Assembly (NCBI GenBank): GCA_964517135.1
Contig: CAZFBA010000002.1
Location: forward strand, 1-64,000
From: CAZFBA01 sp964517135
GTDB taxonomy: Bacteria; Cyanobacteriota; Vampirovibrionia; JBFMGH01
Length of the DNA stretch: 64,000 nt
Direction of reading: 5' to 3'
Made by a program: the position numbers and the translations under genes. A model generated the notes under the pieces. The model was not told the DNA's origin. It worked only from the letters and a program-made list of their open reading frames with translations, and searched no databases. This document shows positions 25,697 through 34,939 of the stretch, piece after piece. Within the stretch, counting starts at the first letter, position 1. The number at the start of each line of letters is the position of its first letter.

Positions 25697-26944
25697 TTAG
25701 ATGATAGTATATTCAATTACTTTATAGATAATCATTGTTAAAATAGCAGTAAAAGGTATTGTAAAGATCCATGAGGCAAATATATCTTTAATTATGTTGA
25801 CATTTAGAGCTGCAACACCTCTTGCAAGTGCAACCCCTATGATTGATCCTACTATAACGTGTGTGGTTGAAACTGGCATCCCCATTTTAGAGCATATAAG
25901 GACTGTTGTTGCTGCTCCGAATGTGGCTGAAAAGCCTCTTGTTGGTGTGAGTTCTGTAATCTTTTTACCCATCGTTTCCATAACCCGGTATCCCCAGGTA
26001 GCAAGACCTACAACAATACCTGCTCCTCCCAGTATTAGTATCCAGATGGGTACAGATACGCTTTGTGTTACTATGGCTTTGTTCATAACAATTGAATAAA
26101 TAGCTGCAAGAGGCCCTATAGCGTTAGCGACGTCGTTGGCACCATGGGCAAAGGTTATATAACAGCCGGTAATAATGAGGAGGTTGCCGAAGACTCTTTC
26201 AACAAAGTCAATCGGGTCTTCGTTTTGTTTGAGGTGCATTTTTTTGACCAGCAGGAAGCAGATACCTGCTGCTATCATGCCTATGCCTGCTGCTAATAGT
26301 GATGCATTATTAAAATCAAGGTTAAGATTCAGGTTTTTCAAGCCTTTATAAAGTAGTGAATGTATGAGGATGAAGAATATTAAGAAAATTAGGAAAGGTG
26401 CTGTTTTTTTGATTTGTTTCATAGGGTTAGAAGAGAAGAGTATTTTGCGTTTTATAGTGAAAAACATAATAAAGGCAACTATTGCACCAGCAACAGGAGA
26501 TACTACCCAGCTGAGGGCTATCATTCCTATTGTATCCCAGTTGATGTTGTAGAAACCTACGCTTACAATACCAAAACCTGTTACTGCTCCAATAATAGAG
26601 TGTGTTGTAGATACTGGTAGTCCGTAATAGGTTGCCAGTTGCAGGAATATACCTGATGCAAGCAGGGCAGCAAACATACCCCACATAAGGATATAGGGGT
26701 TATCAGAAAAGCTTTCAGGTGGTATAATGCCCCCTTTTATGGTACTGGTGACGTGTGCTCCTACGAAGACAGCACCGAGAAACTCAAAAGTACCGGCAAT
26801 GATGATAGCTCTTTTTAAAGTCAAAGAACCTGATCCGACACAGGTTCCCATTGCATTTGCTACGTCATTGGCCCCAATATTCCAGGCCATATAAAAGCCT
26901 ATGATTGCTGCGAGTATGAGTATTATGTATTGTTCTATGCCCAT
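25697..26944 (-). CDS. pit: PiT-family inorganic phosphate transporter
   Basis: This is a 415-residue polytopic membrane protein of the PiT/Pho-4 family, which imports phosphate (often as a metal-phosphate complex) using the proton or sodium gradient. The duplicated family signatures are present: NIGANDVANAMGT near the start and HGANDVANAIGPLAAI in the second half, along with two VSTTH motifs (GLPVSTTHSIIG, GMPVSTTHVIVG). The gene starts one base after the stop of the DUF47 accessory gene, so the two form an operon. Confidence 0.94.
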   Translation of the reverse strand: MGIEQYIILILAAIIGFYMAWNIGANDVANAMGTCVGSGSLTLKRAIIIAGTFEFLGAVFVGAHVTSTIKGGIIPPESFSDNPYILMWGMFAALLASGIFLQLATYYGLPVSTTHSIIGAVTGFGIVSVGFYNINWDTIGMIALSWVVSPVAGAIVAFIMFFTIKRKILFSSNPMKQIKKTAPFLIFLIFFILIHSLLYKGLKNLNLNLDFNNASLLAAGIGMIAAGICFLLVKKMHLKQNEDPIDFVERVFGNLLIITGCYITFAHGANDVANAIGPLAAIYSIVMNKAIVTQSVSVPIWILILGGAGIVVGLATWGYRVMETMGKKITELTPTRGFSATFGAATTVLICSKMGMPVSTTHVIVGSIIGVALARGVAALNVNIIKDIFASWIFTIPFTAILTMIIYKVIEYTII

Positions 26945-26945
26945 T

Positions 26946-27617
26946 TTATTTGGCTATTAGTATTCTCAGTCTGTTACCCATTTTTTTAGCGTAGTCTGCG
27001 AGGTCTCCAATGTTTTCTATGAGTTTGAACCAGAAGATTACAGAGATTGGTTTTATTTTATCTTCTGATTCAAAGAGCTTTTTAGAGAGTTCTGTACCCA
27101 GTCGTTCTGTTCTTGCTTCTGTATCGTCGAGTTCTTCCAGCATTTTGTTTATTTTTTCTACTTCAGGTCCGCCAAATGACCTTTTAAACAGTTCCAGCAG
27201 CTCATCTGTAACGAGGCTGGCCTGTTTACAGACTTCCAGTACTTCATCTAGAAATTCAAACAACTTGTCTTTTATTTCTTCAGGTATTTCGGTCTTTCTG
27301 AGTGTAAGCAAATTTGCTATGTCTTCAGCAGTATCGGCGATAGAATCCTGTGCGCTGACTATCTGGAGTAAGTCACGTCTTGAGACAGGTAGAAATACAT
27401 CTTTAGGAAGGTTGTTGCGAATTTTATTTTTCTTTTTGTCTGAGATGTTTTCTGCTTCAATGATCTGGTCAGCTATTTCATTGACCCTATCATAGTCTTC
27501 TTCTGCAAGGGCTTCAAACAAAGGTCTTAGCAGGCTTGCGCATTTAAAAACTTCCTGCATGTGTTCTTGAATAGGCCCAAAGGGAGATTGTCTGAATATA
27601 CCTGATATGCCTCTCAT
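26946..27617 (-). CDS. DUF47/PhoU-like accessory protein of Pit
   Basis: This 223-residue helical protein has the TIGR00153/DUF47 pattern: FGPIQEHMQEVFKCASLL near the start, AEDIANLLTLRKTEIPEE in the middle, and LIENIGDLADYAKKMGNRL at the end. Such proteins resemble PhoU and are encoded next to Pit transporters, where they probably modulate phosphate uptake. The ATG has AAAGGAAA some 14 bases upstream. The pit gene follows immediately. Confidence 0.9.
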   Translation of the reverse strand: MRGISGIFRQSPFGPIQEHMQEVFKCASLLRPLFEALAEEDYDRVNEIADQIIEAENISDKKKNKIRNNLPKDVFLPVSRRDLLQIVSAQDSIADTAEDIANLLTLRKTEIPEEIKDKLFEFLDEVLEVCKQASLVTDELLELFKRSFGGPEVEKINKMLEELDDTEARTERLGTELSKKLFESEDKIKPISVIFWFKLIENIGDLADYAKKMGNRLRILIAK

Positions 27618-27720
27618 AATATAAGCTGTTTTCCTTTAAATATTTAGCTTTTGTAGATATATTACTAGGGAGGGCATGATAGATGCAATAGATTTTAAGT
27701 GAAAGTATGAATTTGTTACA

Positions 27721-28209
27721 TTATTGGCCAGCGTTTTGCTGGTTGATTTTGTCAAGCATTGCCTGGGCTTTTGCGCTGTAATCTATGCTGATTGTTTCTT
27801 CGTCCATTTCTTCGTCTGCTGGGAAGTTCTCAATGACTATGTTTAGAAGTTCTATTGCTTCTTCTTTCATCTCTCTCTTGTTAAGTATGCCTGCTGTTTC
27901 ATACATGGGTTTTGCAAGCTCTCTGTTGGTAGGGTTTTTGCTCCAGAGGTCATAGAGTTTTAGTTTTAGGCCAATAAGTTTATCATTATCTTCTGGTGAA
28001 AAAAGTGATGCAGAATATATTTTCAGGGTTAATTCTTTAATTATTTTTTGAGTGTCTTCGATTCCTTCATTGAGTTCGCTTTCAGTAGCCTGTTTTTGTT
28101 CTATATTTGAGCTTCGTTGTGCGGTAACGATTGATAATCCTGACTGAAAGCAGAAGATACCTGTTAATAGTGTGCTGATGATCAGTGTTTTAGCTAGATG
28201 ATTTTTCAT
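27721..28209 (-). CDS. Secreted hypothetical protein
   Basis: This 162-residue protein has a signal peptide (KTLIISTLLTGIFCFQSGLS, cleavage near VTA-Q). The mature part is helical and acidic. The second half (YETAGILNKREMKEEAIELL) resembles one or two degenerate TPR units. It should be periplasmic. An AAGGA ribosome site precedes the ATG. It is divergent from the efflux operon and lies about 100 bases upstream of the DUF47 gene on the same strand. The function is unknown. Confidence 0.65.
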   Translation of the reverse strand: MKNHLAKTLIISTLLTGIFCFQSGLSIVTAQRSSNIEQKQATESELNEGIEDTQKIIKELTLKIYSASLFSPEDNDKLIGLKLKLYDLWSKNPTNRELAKPMYETAGILNKREMKEEAIELLNIVIENFPADEEMDEETISIDYSAKAQAMLDKINQQNAGQ

Positions 28210-28445
28210 GAGAAAATCCTTATTTTTAAGTTTTTTTAAACCCCATTAATATTATAGATCTTTATTTGTGCGTGATGTTCCTACTGGAATATTAAATTTC
28301 TTTGCTTAATTATTTATTATTTATACATGACACAGGGTTTCTGTTCAGGTATAAATAGTGTAATTATCAATATAGTATGACTGTGCAATTTAAATTTTCA
28401 TGGTATGATATACTCTACCCCCCTACCCTATATAAGGATCAAGTA

Positions 28446-30332
28446 ATGATATTACGTCAAGGTGCTAAAGTTTCTATAAATCTCGTCTTACTTGTATGTA
28501 TGCTTTTATCATCCAGTCTTGTAGCATATTCCCAAGATTCGAACCTTATAGATCTTGATGACCCAATAAAAGTCAATCTTGAAGTAAATCAACTTACAAT
28601 GGCAGATGCTATTAAACTTGCTCTGTTGAATAACCCTGAAGTGACAATACAGCAGTCTATGGTAAATGTAAAAAAGTGGGAAATTAAAGAACATCAAAGT
28701 TATCTTTTTCCTCAGTTTTACTTTAGAGAAGAATTTATAACATCTAATAACCCTGTGAATGCTTTTATGATGAAGTTAAACCAGAGAAATCTTATTTTCA
28801 ACCCGGCTACTATTAATAAGCCGGGAGCTGTTAGTAATTTTTCTACCAGAGTAGGTGGTCACTGGGTTCTTCTTGATAGAAGCATCTATAAAAAGATAGA
28901 TATCAGCAAATTAGAACATGAATTACAAAAACAGATAGGCAAAAAAGCTATTCATGATCTTGTTTATGATGTTAGAAAAGCCTATATAGATATTAAACTT
29001 GCTCAAATCACTCTTGCAAACGCACAAACAAATATGGAATATGCTAAGTCTCATTATAATGCAGTAAAAGATAAAAAAAGTGCAGGAATAGCAAGCAAAA
29101 GTGATTATTTAAGTGCTAAATCAGTTCTGTCATCAGCACAGGAATCTGTGATAAAAGCTAAAAACAAGCTTAACCTTGCCTGGATTGTTTTTGCAGACCT
29201 ATTAGGTGATGATAGTATTGTAGGATACCACCTGGTAGATGAGATGCAGGAGAATATACAGGTAGATGAAATAGATAAGCTGGTTAAATATTCTTATCTA
29301 CACCGCCCTGAAGTTATTGAAACAGAAAAAAGAAAAGATAAAGCTCTGATAGGACTTAAACTGGCGAATGCAACAGGGGCTCTTACCATTAAAACCTATG
29401 GAGAATGGGGAGTAGATACCATATTTGACGACAGAGCAATAGCAAAGGGCTTTACAGCAGGAGTAACGATCGATAAGAAAATCTTTGACGGAGGCTTAAA
29501 AAAAGCAAAAGTAGAACAGGCAAAGGCTAACATTGATAAACACAATGCAGAAATTGACCAGATATATAAAAAGGTAAAGGTTGATGTTGTACAAAACTAT
29601 CTGGACCTGATGAACGCAGGTGAAAGACTCAAAATGGCAGATGATATAGTTAAAGATGCTGATGAAAGTCTTCGAACATATAATGAACGTTATCTTGTAG
29701 GTCTTGCTAGTAATGTTGAAGTCGAATCAGCCCAGGCAAACCTGGCTAAATCACTATTGTTGAGAACGCATGCCCTTCATGACTTTAATAAAGCTGTGAT
29801 TGAGCTACAGAGAGCTATTGGTATGTCAATGTCTGAGATTATTGAGGGCAAAAATCTTATTGTGACAGACGTTATCGAAGTAGAAAAAGTTAATGAAAGA
29901 ATTGAATTACCTGATAATAAGAGAAGTGAATCTTTGGAAAATGCCGAAGATACTGTAGATGAGCCTGATGAAGAAGATGCTGAACCCGGTGCAATACTGG
30001 AAAAAACTGATACTATCAAGTTTGAAGAAATTAATATAAATGATGATTATACAGGTTCTAATTTGTTTAATGCTGTAGAATCAGATAATTCACCTGATGT
30101 ATTATTTGAAATATCTCCTGAAAACGCTGATTACATAAATACTATAGATCAAAAACCATCTGATACAAATCTTATAGATGATATTAAAACTAATGAATCA
30201 TTGAATGAGAAAGATAAATCTTTATTTATACAGCAAAATGATTTACAAATCGATGAAAATAATCATCAACGTATTAAAAATACTGACATGACATCGTTAG
30301 AACTGTTAAGCAAATGTATTATCAAAGGATAA
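28446..30332 (+). CDS. TolC-family outer membrane efflux protein with acidic tail
   Basis: This is the outer membrane channel of a tripartite pump. From the ATG at 28446 (AAGGAT six bases upstream) it has 628 residues and a signal peptide (INLVLLVCMLLSSSLVA, cleavage near AYS-Q). The usual two OEP repeats fill about residues 40-480 (LTMADAIKLALLNNPEV, IDISKLEHELQ, GLASNVEVESAQANL). A further 150 residues that are acidic, Asn/Asp-rich and apparently disordered follow, which is atypical for TolC. The MFP gene overlaps its end, and RND follows. Confidence 0.85.
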   Translation: MILRQGAKVSINLVLLVCMLLSSSLVAYSQDSNLIDLDDPIKVNLEVNQLTMADAIKLALLNNPEVTIQQSMVNVKKWEIKEHQSYLFPQFYFREEFITSNNPVNAFMMKLNQRNLIFNPATINKPGAVSNFSTRVGGHWVLLDRSIYKKIDISKLEHELQKQIGKKAIHDLVYDVRKAYIDIKLAQITLANAQTNMEYAKSHYNAVKDKKSAGIASKSDYLSAKSVLSSAQESVIKAKNKLNLAWIVFADLLGDDSIVGYHLVDEMQENIQVDEIDKLVKYSYLHRPEVIETEKRKDKALIGLKLANATGALTIKTYGEWGVDTIFDDRAIAKGFTAGVTIDKKIFDGGLKKAKVEQAKANIDKHNAEIDQIYKKVKVDVVQNYLDLMNAGERLKMADDIVKDADESLRTYNERYLVGLASNVEVESAQANLAKSLLLRTHALHDFNKAVIELQRAIGMSMSEIIEGKNLIVTDVIEVEKVNERIELPDNKRSESLENAEDTVDEPDEEDAEPGAILEKTDTIKFEEININDDYTGSNLFNAVESDNSPDVLFEISPENADYINTIDQKPSDTNLIDDIKTNESLNEKDKSLFIQQNDLQIDENNHQRIKNTDMTSLELLSKCIIKG

Positions 30333-30346
30333 CCGGGGTAACCATT

Positions 30347-31609
30347 ATGTATAAGCATTTAAAGTATACCATATCTATAATAACAGTTGCTTTATTGTTA
30401 ACATCTGTTGCTTGTAGCAAACATGAGACAAAAATTGAAGCAGAAGATTATTCAGATAAAGAAAAAGTTAAAGTTGAAGTTACAACTCCTCAGTTAAATG
30501 AGTATACCGAACCATTTTCAATCTCTGGAACGATTAAAGCACACAATAAAACCGTTCTTGCCAGCAAATTAATGGGACAAATTATTGATATCCTAGTGGA
30601 AGAGGGAAGCAAGGTTAAAGGCGGAGAATTACTCTTAAAAATTGATGATAGAGAAACAAAAATCAATCTGGCAAGCCTGGAAGCTGAAGCATATAAGCTT
30701 CATGCAGCTCAGGAAGAGTTGAATACCTTGCTTGAAGAGTTGCAGAGTAGAATCAAAATGCTCTTTCACGATCAGGAAAAATTCTTATCCCAACAGGAAC
30801 TGGCACAGGCTACCTATGATAGATATTCAAAGTTATATGATCGTGAAGTTATTACACAACAAGAATTTGACGAGATAAAGACTAAATTAGATGAAGCTAA
30901 TTCGGTTGTCGCAAAGTCACAGGCTGAGTATAGCGTTCTTATGTCTCAAAAAAAACAACTGGACGCAAAAAGTAAACAGATTGTTGCTGAAATGGAACAA
31001 AATAAAGCTGCTATGGCAGGAGCTATGGTTAGTGATTCTTATACAGAAATAACTTCACCTCTTAATGGCTATGTAATACGTAAGCATGTCAACGTGGGAG
31101 ATATGGCTAAACCCGGTCAATCACTTTTAGAACTTGAAGATCCTGATAATATGTATCTTGAAGTATTTGTAGATGAGTCAAATGCATTTATGTTTAAACC
31201 AGGAAGTGAAGTAAAAGTTTTAATTGATGCTTTCGGAAATACTGCAATACCTGGTAAAATAAGAGAACTTGTGCCTTCAGCAAGCCCTGAATCACATACA
31301 TTTAAAGTTAAAATAGATATCCCTTCTCATAAACTTATACACTCAGGTCTATATGCTAGAGTTGTATTGCCTGTAGGCGGTAAAAACATATTTATTCCTC
31401 ATATGGCTATTGTAAAAAGAGGACAAATAGTGGGAGTCTACGTTGTTAATCGTCAAAACGTTGCCCGATTTAGAATCATTAAAACCGGCCAGGATATCCA
31501 GGGCTATATAGAAGTCTTATCAGGCCTTACGGAAAATGATAAAGTCATTATTAATAAGCTGGATAAAATTTCTGATGGAACAAAAGTTGTTGTATTGGGA
31601 GAAAAATAG
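30347..31609 (+). CDS. RND efflux membrane fusion protein
   Basis: This periplasmic adaptor links the RND pump to the TolC channel. From the ATG at 30347 it has 420 residues, a hydrophobic leader (YTISIITVALLLTSVACSK) with a Cys that may be lipidated though the lipobox is imperfect, a biotinyl-lipoyl domain (LMGQIIDILVEEGSKVKGG), a long coiled-coil hairpin at about residues 100-220, and a beta-barrel segment. It overlaps the last codons of the upstream gene, and the RND gene begins directly after its stop. Confidence 0.92.
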   Translation: MYKHLKYTISIITVALLLTSVACSKHETKIEAEDYSDKEKVKVEVTTPQLNEYTEPFSISGTIKAHNKTVLASKLMGQIIDILVEEGSKVKGGELLLKIDDRETKINLASLEAEAYKLHAAQEELNTLLEELQSRIKMLFHDQEKFLSQQELAQATYDRYSKLYDREVITQQEFDEIKTKLDEANSVVAKSQAEYSVLMSQKKQLDAKSKQIVAEMEQNKAAMAGAMVSDSYTEITSPLNGYVIRKHVNVGDMAKPGQSLLELEDPDNMYLEVFVDESNAFMFKPGSEVKVLIDAFGNTAIPGKIRELVPSASPESHTFKVKIDIPSHKLIHSGLYARVVLPVGGKNIFIPHMAIVKRGQIVGVYVVNRQNVARFRIIKTGQDIQGYIEVLSGLTENDKVIINKLDKISDGTKVVVLGEK

Positions 31610-34600
31610 ATGTCTCATTCTCAAGTGCACCTTGTGAGAGCATTAGCAAAGGCTTTTGTAAACTCAAAATTAACCCCTGTAATAATTCTGTTTTCTATAT
31701 TCTTAGGAATAATGGCATTAATGGTGCTTCCCAGAGAAGAGGAACCACAAATTATTGTGCCAATGGCTGATGTCTTTGTTGAAATGCCTGGAGCTTCCCC
31801 TAAAGAAATATCTGAGAGAGTCATATGGCCTATGGAAAAGCTTATGCAGGAAGTTCCGGGTGTTGAATACATCTATTCTACTGCTATGCCTGGAAAAGCA
31901 TTGATGATTGTCAGATTTTATGTTGGCGATAATATGGAAGATAGCCTTGTAAAACTGTATAATCAACTGTATTCAAACTTTGATAAAATACCTCCTGGCG
32001 TTTCTAAACCTTTAATAAAGCCTAAAACTATTGACGATGTTCCTATTGTGACATTTACTCTCTGGAGTAACAACCATGATGCTTATACTTTAAGACAAAT
32101 AGCTGCTCAGCTTAATGAAAAAATAAAACAAACTCCGGATGTCTCTAAAACCTCGATAATAGGTGGTTACAGAAAGTTTTTAAACGTTAATCTTAATCCA
32201 GCAGCTATGTCAGCTTATAATATTGACCCTGCTCAGGTTTTAGATACCATTCAATCAACAAACAAAAGCTCATATATCGGAAGTTATGCTAAAAATAATA
32301 AAGAAATTCTTTTAAAGATTGATGGATTCATTGATAACGAAGAAGAAGCAAAAAATATTGTTGTAAGCGTTAAGAATAATGAGCCTGTGTTTTTGAAAAA
32401 CATAGCCAATGTTGAGCTTGGCCCTGAAGAGGTCTCTAATTATACTTTATATAGAGAAAAAGGTTCAGCACAGACACCTGCAGTTACAATATCAGTGGCT
32501 AAAAGAAAGGGTGCAAATGCTACTTCTGTCGCTGATACGCTTATTGAAAAGCTTCATGAAGTTAGAAAAGAGTTTGTACCGCAGGATGTACACATTAGAA
32601 TTACACGTAATTATGGAGAAACAGCAGCAGAACGATCTAATGAACTTCTTATTCATATGTTTATTGCTGTCTTTTCAGTTACTATTTTGATCTGGCTTGT
32701 CCTTGGCAAAAGAGAATCATGGATTGTAGCTCTGGCTATACCTACTACACTGGCTCTAACGTTGTCAACTTTTGTTTTATTTGGCTTTACGCTTAATCGA
32801 GTGACCTTTTTTGCTCTGATTTTTTCTATCGGTATTCTGGTCGATGATGCTATTGTTGTTGTTGAAAACGTTGTCAGGCATCTGCGAATGCCTAAAAATA
32901 AAGATGCAGACCCTGTTGAAATAACTGTTAATGCTACCGATGAGGTTGGTAATCCGACTATTCTGGCAACTATGACTGTTATAGCGGCTATATTGCCGAT
33001 GGCTTTTGTGGGTGGTCTTATGGGACCTTATATGAGGCCTATACCAATCGGGGCTTCTTCTGCTATGATTTTCTCGATGCTTATTGCCTTTACGGTAATA
33101 CCCTGGGCTACTGTCAGGATTCTGGGCTCAAGGGTCTTAAAAGAGCAAAATAAAGCTTCTCACGAAAATAAAGCTTCTCACGAAAATAAAGAAGACTTTA
33201 TGACCCGTAATTATAGAAAAACGATGGGCAAATTGATTAATAATTCTCACTGGAGAAAGGTCTTTCTTATTAGTATTCTTGCTGCTTTACTTCTGGCCTG
33301 TTCTCTCATTTTGTTTAAACTTGTAAGAGTTAAAATGCTTCCGTTTGACAATAAAAGTGAGTTTCAAATTATTATAGATACTAAAGAAGGATCGACTCTG
33401 GAGCATACAACTCTTGTTTCGCAGGAGGTTGCCGACTATTTGATAACTGTCGATGAGGTTGATAACTATCAGATTTATTCTGGTATAGCCAGTCCTTGCA
33501 ACTTTAATGGGCTTGTCAGACATTATTATTTAAGAGAAGGTTCTAATGTAGCTGATATACAGGTTAATTTGATACCAAAGGTTAATTTATTGAACCCTGT
33601 AGAGGTTATTGACTTCTTAATGGGGGCTGATAGGAGGCTTATTCAGAGTCATGATATAGCTAAAAAAATTCGACCAGAGATAGATAAAATTGCAAAACAA
33701 TATGATGCAAGTGTTAAGATTGTTGAGGTTCCGCCTGGGCCACCTGTGCTTCAGACCCTGGTTGCTGAAATATATGGACCTGATTATAACAAACAGCGTG
33801 AAATAGCAACAAAAATAATGGAAATATTTGAACAAAACGAGAGTGTTGTTGATGTTGACTGGTATATGGAAGCACCTCAGGATCAGACACTTATGGTTAT
33901 AGATCATGAGAAGTCTAAAAAACTTGGTATAACTGATAAACAAATTAATAATGCACTGAAGATAGCTTTTAAAGGTATTAATGCCGGGTTGCTTCATGAC
34001 GTACATGCCAAAGAGGATGTACCTATATGGTTAAGGTTGCCAGAGGCTTTAAGGTCAGGGACTGCAAATATTATGTCGTTAAAGCTTATAAATAAAGAAA
34101 ACGTTGCTGTTCCGTTAAGTAATCTTGTTCTGTTTGTAAATTCAAAAGCACCTCAGAGTATTTATCATAAGAATTTGTTGCCTGTTGTCTATGTTACTGC
34201 TGATGTGTCTGGCAAAGAGGAAAGCCCTGTATATGCTATTATGGATTTATATTCTAAAATTGACCAGCTGGAAATAGATGAAGACTATAAGCTTCAGCAG
34301 TACTTTACCAGACAACCTCTTATAGCTAATAAATATAGTTTAAAATGGGATGGGGAATGGCATATAACTTATGAAGTGTTTAGAGATTTAGGTATAGCCT
34401 TTATTATCGTTCTTGTTTTGATTTATGCTCTTGTCTTAGGCTGGTTCCAGTCGTTTAAAACACCTTTTATTATTATGTCTGCTATACCTTTTTCGCTTGT
34501 GGGCATATTGCCAGCGCATATGCTTATGGGTGCATTCTTTACGGCTACTTCAATGATTGGTTTCATTGCCGGGGCAGGTATAGTTGTTAGAAATTCTATT

Positions 34601-34939
34601 ATTCTGGTTGATTTTATTGAGTTAAGAGTGAATGAGGGTGCCCCTTTGTCTGAAGCGGTTGTAGATGCCGGTGCTATCAGGTTCAAACCTATGATGTTGA
34701 CTGCAGCTGCGGTGGTTGTAGGTGCTGGTGTTATACTTTTTGATCCTATTTTTCAGGGGCTTGCAATATCTCTTATGGCTGGTGAAGTTGCTTCTCTTTT
34801 CCTCTCAAGGTCTACTGTTCCTGTATTATACTACATGGCTAATCTGAAATCATTTTTAAATAGTGCTATATTAACTCCGATTGATGCTAATGTTGAGGAT
34901 ATTCTTGATAATACACCAATGATATCGGCACATAGTTAG
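31610..34939 (+). CDS. RND-family efflux transporter
   Basis: This is a 1109-residue inner-membrane proton-driven pump with the expected AcrB-like topology: a first membrane helix (VIILFSIFLGIMALMVLP), a periplasmic loop (EMPGASPKEISERVIWPME), helices 2-6, a second periplasmic loop, and helices 8-12 near the C-terminus (ALVLGWFQSFKTPFIIMSAIPFSLVG). Helix 4 contains IGILVDDAIVVVENV, with the Asp pair used for proton relay. The substrate class is not clear. An 18-base tandem repeat (33147-33191) falls in the cytoplasmic loop between the two halves. Confidence 0.94.
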   Translation: MSHSQVHLVRALAKAFVNSKLTPVIILFSIFLGIMALMVLPREEEPQIIVPMADVFVEMPGASPKEISERVIWPMEKLMQEVPGVEYIYSTAMPGKALMIVRFYVGDNMEDSLVKLYNQLYSNFDKIPPGVSKPLIKPKTIDDVPIVTFTLWSNNHDAYTLRQIAAQLNEKIKQTPDVSKTSIIGGYRKFLNVNLNPAAMSAYNIDPAQVLDTIQSTNKSSYIGSYAKNNKEILLKIDGFIDNEEEAKNIVVSVKNNEPVFLKNIANVELGPEEVSNYTLYREKGSAQTPAVTISVAKRKGANATSVADTLIEKLHEVRKEFVPQDVHIRITRNYGETAAERSNELLIHMFIAVFSVTILIWLVLGKRESWIVALAIPTTLALTLSTFVLFGFTLNRVTFFALIFSIGILVDDAIVVVENVVRHLRMPKNKDADPVEITVNATDEVGNPTILATMTVIAAILPMAFVGGLMGPYMRPIPIGASSAMIFSMLIAFTVIPWATVRILGSRVLKEQNKASHENKASHENKEDFMTRNYRKTMGKLINNSHWRKVFLISILAALLLACSLILFKLVRVKMLPFDNKSEFQIIIDTKEGSTLEHTTLVSQEVADYLITVDEVDNYQIYSGIASPCNFNGLVRHYYLREGSNVADIQVNLIPKVNLLNPVEVIDFLMGADRRLIQSHDIAKKIRPEIDKIAKQYDASVKIVEVPPGPPVLQTLVAEIYGPDYNKQREIATKIMEIFEQNESVVDVDWYMEAPQDQTLMVIDHEKSKKLGITDKQINNALKIAFKGINAGLLHDVHAKEDVPIWLRLPEALRSGTANIMSLKLINKENVAVPLSNLVLFVNSKAPQSIYHKNLLPVVYVTADVSGKEESPVYAIMDLYSKIDQLEIDEDYKLQQYFTRQPLIANKYSLKWDGEWHITYEVFRDLGIAFIIVLVLIYALVLGWFQSFKTPFIIMSAIPFSLVGILPAHMLMGAFFTATSMIGFIAGAGIVVRNSIILVDFIELRVNEGAPLSEAVVDAGAIRFKPMMLTAAAVVVGAGVILFDPIFQGLAISLMAGEVASLFLSRSTVPVLYYMANLKSFLNSAILTPIDANVEDILDNTPMISAHS
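33147..33191 (+). repeat. 18-base in-frame tandem repeat
   Basis: Two and a half copies of AAAATAAAGCTTCTCACG sit in the RND pump gene and encode KASHEN-KASHEN-K. The reading frame is kept. The repeat lies in the loop joining the two halves of the transporter, where length variation should be tolerated. Confidence 0.9.
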
